A stretch of DNA of 64,000 nt, from positions 186,001 through 250,000 of the forward strand of contig NZ_WBIS01000001.1 in assembly GCF_009749465.1 (NCBI RefSeq), written 5' to 3'. The first letter of the stretch is position 1, and every line of letters begins with the position of its first letter. Positions 61,384-64,000 of this stretch are shown in pieces. This DNA comes from Agromyces terreus. GTDB lineage: Bacteria; Actinomycetota; Actinomycetes; Actinomycetales; Microbacteriaceae. A model generated the notes under the pieces. That model was not told the origin of the DNA. It ran no database searches and worked only from the letters and a program-made list of their open reading frames with translations. Made by a program: the position numbers and the translations under genes.

Positions 61384-61944
61384 ATGACGCAAGACGCAGC
61401 CACTCAGCTTTCGCCCCACTCGTCCCTGTTCGAGCAGGTCGCCTCGCCCGCCGACGCGATCGCGCATTTCCGCGGCCGCCTCGGGTTCGAGGCGGATGTC
61501 TCCGACGTGCAGGCGGCGCTCGCCGGCGGCGAGCCGTTCGTGCTCATCGACACGCGCAACGACGAGGCGTGGGCGCAGGGCCGCGTGCCGGGCGCCGTTC
61601 ATGTGCCGCGTCGCGAGATCGGTGCGCGCGCGGCATCCGTCGTTCCGGTCGGCACGCCGGTCGTCGTCTACTGCTGGGGTCCCGGATGCAACGGGGCGAC
61701 CCGCTCGGCGCTCGAGTTCGCCGCGCTCGGATACCCGGTGAAGGAGATGATCGGCGGATTCGAGTACTGGGTGCGCGAGGGCTTCGCGTTCGACACCGAC
61801 GCGGAGCTCGCGCAGCGGGTGCCCGACGGACTCACGAACGTCGCGCCGGGCGGGATCGTCGGCCCGGGCGGGCAGCAGGCGAGCAGCGCGGGCCGCGCGA
61901 CATCCGTCACCGCGATCGACCACGGCATCGCCTGCGCCTGCTGA
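61384..61944 (+). CDS. Rhodanese-domain protein
   Basis: A 186-residue rhodanese. After ~45 leading residues, GEPFVLIDTRNDEAWAQGRV starts the fold. The active-site loop is VYCWGPGCNGATRSALEFAA, with Cys in the expected place and an unusually long loop with a second Cys. YPVKEMIGGFEYWVREGFAF and the C-terminal TAIDHGIACAC follow. It should transfer sulfane sulfur in the cytoplasm. ATG 61384 is taken as start. An in-frame TTG at 61204, 8 bp from AAGGAG, would add 60 Arg-rich residues and is less likely. It is convergent with sdaA. Confidence 0.87.
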   Translation: MTQDAATQLSPHSSLFEQVASPADAIAHFRGRLGFEADVSDVQAALAGGEPFVLIDTRNDEAWAQGRVPGAVHVPRREIGARAASVVPVGTPVVVYCWGPGCNGATRSALEFAALGYPVKEMIGGFEYWVREGFAFDTDAELAQRVPDGLTNVAPGGIVGPGGQQASSAGRATSVTAIDHGIACAC

Positions 61945-61990
61945 GCGCCTGCTGAGCGCGGTCGTCGGCGCAGAACGAACGGGAAGGCGG

Positions 61991-63376
61991 TCAGCACTCC
62001 ACGACGTTGACGGCGAGGCCGCCGAGGCTCGTCTCCTTGTACTTCGTCTTCATGTCGAGGCCGGTCTGGCGCATGGTCTCGATGACGGTGTCGAGCGACA
62101 CGAGGTGCGTGCCGTCGCCGTGCAGCGCGAGCCTGGCCGCCGAGACCGCGGTCGACGAGGCGATCGCGTTGCGCTCGATGCAGGGCACCTGCACGAGACC
62201 GCCGACCGGGTCGCACGTGAGGCCGAGGTGGTGCTCCATCGCGATCTCGGCGGCGTTCTCGATCTGCTGTGGCGTGCCGCCGAGCACGGCGCAGAGGGCC
62301 CCGGCCGCCATGGCGCACGCGGAGCCGACCTCTGCCTGGCATCCGCCTTCGGCGCCCGAGATCGACGCGTTGCGCTTGACGAGCGACGCGATCGCCGCCG
62401 CCGTCAACAGGAAGCGGCGGATGCCGGCGGCATCCGCGCCCGGCACGAAGCGCAGGTAGTAGTGGCCGACGGCCGGGATGATGCCCGCGGCGCCGTTCGT
62501 GGGCGCGGTCACGACACGCCCGCCCGAGGCGTTCTCTTCATTGACGGCGAGGGCGTAGGCGTGCAGCCACTCGGTCGACGTGTCGCGCGCGCCCGGATGC
62601 CCGGTCTCGTCGCGCTCGTACTCTTCGAGGCGTCGGCGCACGCCGGGCGCGCGGCGCGGCACGCCGAGCCCGCCGGGCAGGGTTCCCCCGGTCGAGAGGC
62701 CGTGCTCGACGCACTCGGCCATGCCCGCCCAGATCGCGTCGAGCCCGTCGTCGATGCCCGTCTCGCCGTGCAGCGCGACCTCGTTGTACCGCACGACATC
62801 GCAGAAGGAAACGCCGTGGGTCTCGCAGAGCGCGAGCAGCTCCGCCGCGTTCGAGTAGGGGAGGGGGTAGCGCACGACCTCGGACTCCTGCGGGGCGTCG
62901 CCGTCGCGGCGGATGAAGCCGCCGCCGACCGAGTAGAACGTCTCCTCGGCGATCGGGAGCGCGTCTCCATCGCCCCAGGCCTGCAGCGTCATCGCGTTCG
63001 GATGCCCGGGCAGGCGGGTGCGCGGCGCGAACACGACCTCGTCGGCCGACATGCGAATCGGATGCCGCCCCGCGAGCAGGACCTCGCCGCCCTCGCCGAG
63101 CGAGGTCCACGCCCCGCGCACGTCGTCGGGGTCGCACGTGTCGGGCCGCAGCCCACGAAGGCCGGCGACGACGGCGTCGGGGGTGCCGTGGCCGAGCCCG
63201 GTGGCGCCGAGCGACCCGTAGAGGGTGCACGCGACGCGGTCGACGCGCTCGAGGAGGCCGTCGTCGAGGAGGCCCTGCGCGAAGGCGTTGGCGGCCCGCA
63301 TCGGGCCGACCGTATGCGAGCTCGACGGCCCGATGCCGATCGAGAAGAGGTCGAGGGCGGAGACGAACGCTGTCAC
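61991..63376 (-). CDS. sdaA: L-serine ammonia-lyase
   Basis: A 461-residue iron-sulfur enzyme that deaminates L-serine to pyruvate, single-chain type. It opens [20 protein letters not shown] with the following HTVGPMRAA substrate motif. The cluster cysteines are in [40 protein letters not shown], and the C-terminal NVVEC, whose Cys acts as a fourth ligand. [14 protein letters not shown] and KRNASIS are also conserved. GTG 63376 is the start; no strong Shine-Dalgarno. With serC at the left end of the window this closes a serine make/break pair, though they are 60 kb apart. Confidence 0.95.
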   Translation of the reverse strand: MTAFVSALDLFSIGIGPSSSHTVGPMRAANAFAQGLLDDGLLERVDRVACTLYGSLGATGLGHGTPDAVVAGLRGLRPDTCDPDDVRGAWTSLGEGGEVLLAGRHPIRMSADEVVFAPRTRLPGHPNAMTLQAWGDGDALPIAEETFYSVGGGFIRRDGDAPQESEVVRYPLPYSNAAELLALCETHGVSFCDVVRYNEVALHGETGIDDGLDAIWAGMAECVEHGLSTGGTLPGGLGVPRRAPGVRRRLEEYERDETGHPGARDTSTEWLHAYALAVNEENASGGRVVTAPTNGAAGIIPAVGHYYLRFVPGADAAGIRRFLLTAAAIASLVKRNASISGAEGGCQAEVGSACAMAAGALCAVLGGTPQQIENAAEIAMEHHLGLTCDPVGGLVQVPCIERNAIASSTAVSAARLALHGDGTHLVSLDTVIETMRQTGLDMKTKYKETSLGGLAVNVVEC

Positions 63377-63499
63377 GGCCTCAAGGCTACGCCGCAGACC
63401 GTGCAGGCATTCGCCGTGAACGTGCAGGAACCTGCGTATTCGGCCGATCCGGCGCACACGGTCTTCGTGCAGGAGGGCGGTCGTAGGCTGATCCTCCGT
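63377..63499. promoter_or_regulatory. Divergent sdaA/GNAT region with GTGCAGG repeats
   Basis: GTGCAGG occurs at 63401, 63422 and 63467, and GCAGG-AA-CCTGC forms a dyad at 63424-63435. The first two copies are 21 bp apart (two helical turns). The region should carry promoters for both divergent genes and could bind a regulator. Confidence 0.4.
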
Positions 63500-64000
63500 A
63501 TGAACGAGATAACCGCTGCGAGCAAGCCCATCCTCGACGCCCCGACCGGGAGCGCGCCCCGACGTGACGACGTCGTGGTTCGGCTCATGCACCCCGAAGA
63601 GACCGACGAGGTCGCCGAGCTGTCCGTCGCCGCCTACTCCGCCTCGTACGCGATCGGCGACGGCTATCGGGCCGACATCGCGGCCGTGGCCGACCGGGCC
63701 CGCGAGCACGAGGTCTGGGTGGCGGCGGATGCCGCGACCGGGGCCCTGCTCGGCACGGTCGCCACGCCCCGGGCCGGCCGAACCATGTCGCCCGTCGCCC
63801 GAGACGGCGAACTCGACTTCCGGCTGCTCGCGGTCGCGCCCGACGCACGACGGCGCGGCATCGGCGAGACGCTCGTCGAGCATGTGCTCGGGCTCGCGCG
63901 CGAGCGCGGCTCGGAGCGGGTCGTGCTCAACACGGGCCCCGAGATGCTCGGCGCGCACCGCCTCTACGAACGCCTCGGGTTCGAGCGGCTGCCCGAGCGG
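63500..64000 (+). CDS. GNAT acetyltransferase (cut by window edge)
   Basis: The first 167 residues of a GNAT protein. It starts MNEITAASKPILDAPTGSAP. A canonical fold follows: VVRLMHPEETDEVAELSVAA, WVAADAATGALLGTVATPRA, and DFRLLAVAPDARRRGIGETL with the acetyl-CoA loop R-R-x-G-I-G-E. RVVLNTGPEMLGAHRLYERL and GFERLPER reach the window end. The substrate is unknown. It is divergent from sdaA. The C-terminus is missing, but the fold is nearly complete. Confidence 0.85.
   Translation, partial: MNEITAASKPILDAPTGSAPRRDDVVVRLMHPEETDEVAELSVAAYSASYAIGDGYRADIAAVADRAREHEVWVAADAATGALLGTVATPRAGRTMSPVARDGELDFRLLAVAPDARRRGIGETLVEHVLGLARERGSERVVLNTGPEMLGAHRLYERLGFERLPER

Noticed and set aside
61384..61944. 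Rhodanese start at TTG 61204
   Set aside because: AAGGAG is well placed for it, but the extra 60 residues are Arg/Gly/Ala-rich with no resemblance to a rhodanese N-terminus. The ATG at 61384 gives a normal protein.

Overview
The window is a stretch of chromosome from a very GC-rich actinobacterium (about 70% G+C by eye), almost certainly a member of the Microbacteriaceae (Agromyces/Microbacterium-like). The grounds are gene content and order: a cold-shock protein next to a DUF3027 protein, serC next to a DUF2530 protein, an IdeR/DtxR repressor, AldR divergent from alanine dehydrogenase, a mycothiol-type DinB-fold protein, and a cluster (mscL, FmdB/Ruc-like zinc ribbon, 5-formyl-THF cyclo-ligase, galU, rimJ-like, SepX/GlpR-like) that follows the order of Mycobacterium tuberculosis Rv0985c-Rv0996. 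No phage, plasmid, CRISPR or rRNA genes are visible. There are two tRNA genes, Arg(CCT) and Ala(CGC).

Region by region. 1-12.6 kb: housekeeping and cell envelope (helicase-associated protein fragment, cold-shock protein, DUF3027, serC, ideR-like, two secreted cell-wall hydrolases on a shared scaffold, HNH protein, lactonase, LigC-like ligase, aldR/ald, rhodanese). 12.9-16.8 kb: a very large helicase-nuclease-like protein whose catalytic residues look lost, coupled to a 68-residue protein. 16.8-21 kb: the mscL-ruc-fthC / galU-rimJ-sepX cluster. 21-30.5 kb: two MFS exporters, an M20 peptidase, an F420-reductase-like oxidoreductase divergent from a luciferase-like monooxygenase, a KhtTU-type antiporter pair and an AlaX-type deacylase. 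30.6-40.5 kb: acyl-CoA dehydrogenase, DUF4349 lipoprotein, two aldo/keto reductases, an MFS protein and the helicase HrpA, which carries clade-type intergenic repeats inside its reading frame. 40.6-49.5 kb: thioredoxin-domain protein, DUF3054-PnuC, methyltransferase, DUF1761, DnaJ-NERD fusion and M18 aminopeptidase.

49.5-61.3 kb reads as an accessory island: looser codon use, small orphan genes, a frameshifted mycothiol-type gene, a HTH/PIN toxin-antitoxin pair with a well-formed leaderless promoter, a MalT/LAL-type LuxR regulator divergent from a carboxymuconolactone decarboxylase / 31-residue ORF / aquaporin / DUF1254 gene set, and a translationally coupled PtpB-like phosphatase plus 2H phosphoesterase. 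It ends in a strongly folded RNA candidate upstream of a second rhodanese. 61.3-64 kb returns to core genes (rhodanese, sdaA, a GNAT cut by the right edge).

The most unusual items are the apparent pseudo-helicase/pseudo-nuclease, the pair of hydrolases that keep one N-terminal scaffold and matching promoters but carry different catalytic domains, repeat insertion into hrpA, the over-used heptamer GGATGCC/GGCATCC, the folded RNA at 61.1 kb, and the LAL-controlled aquaporin/DUF1254 island. All functional statements come from reading motifs by eye; no database search or folding program was run.
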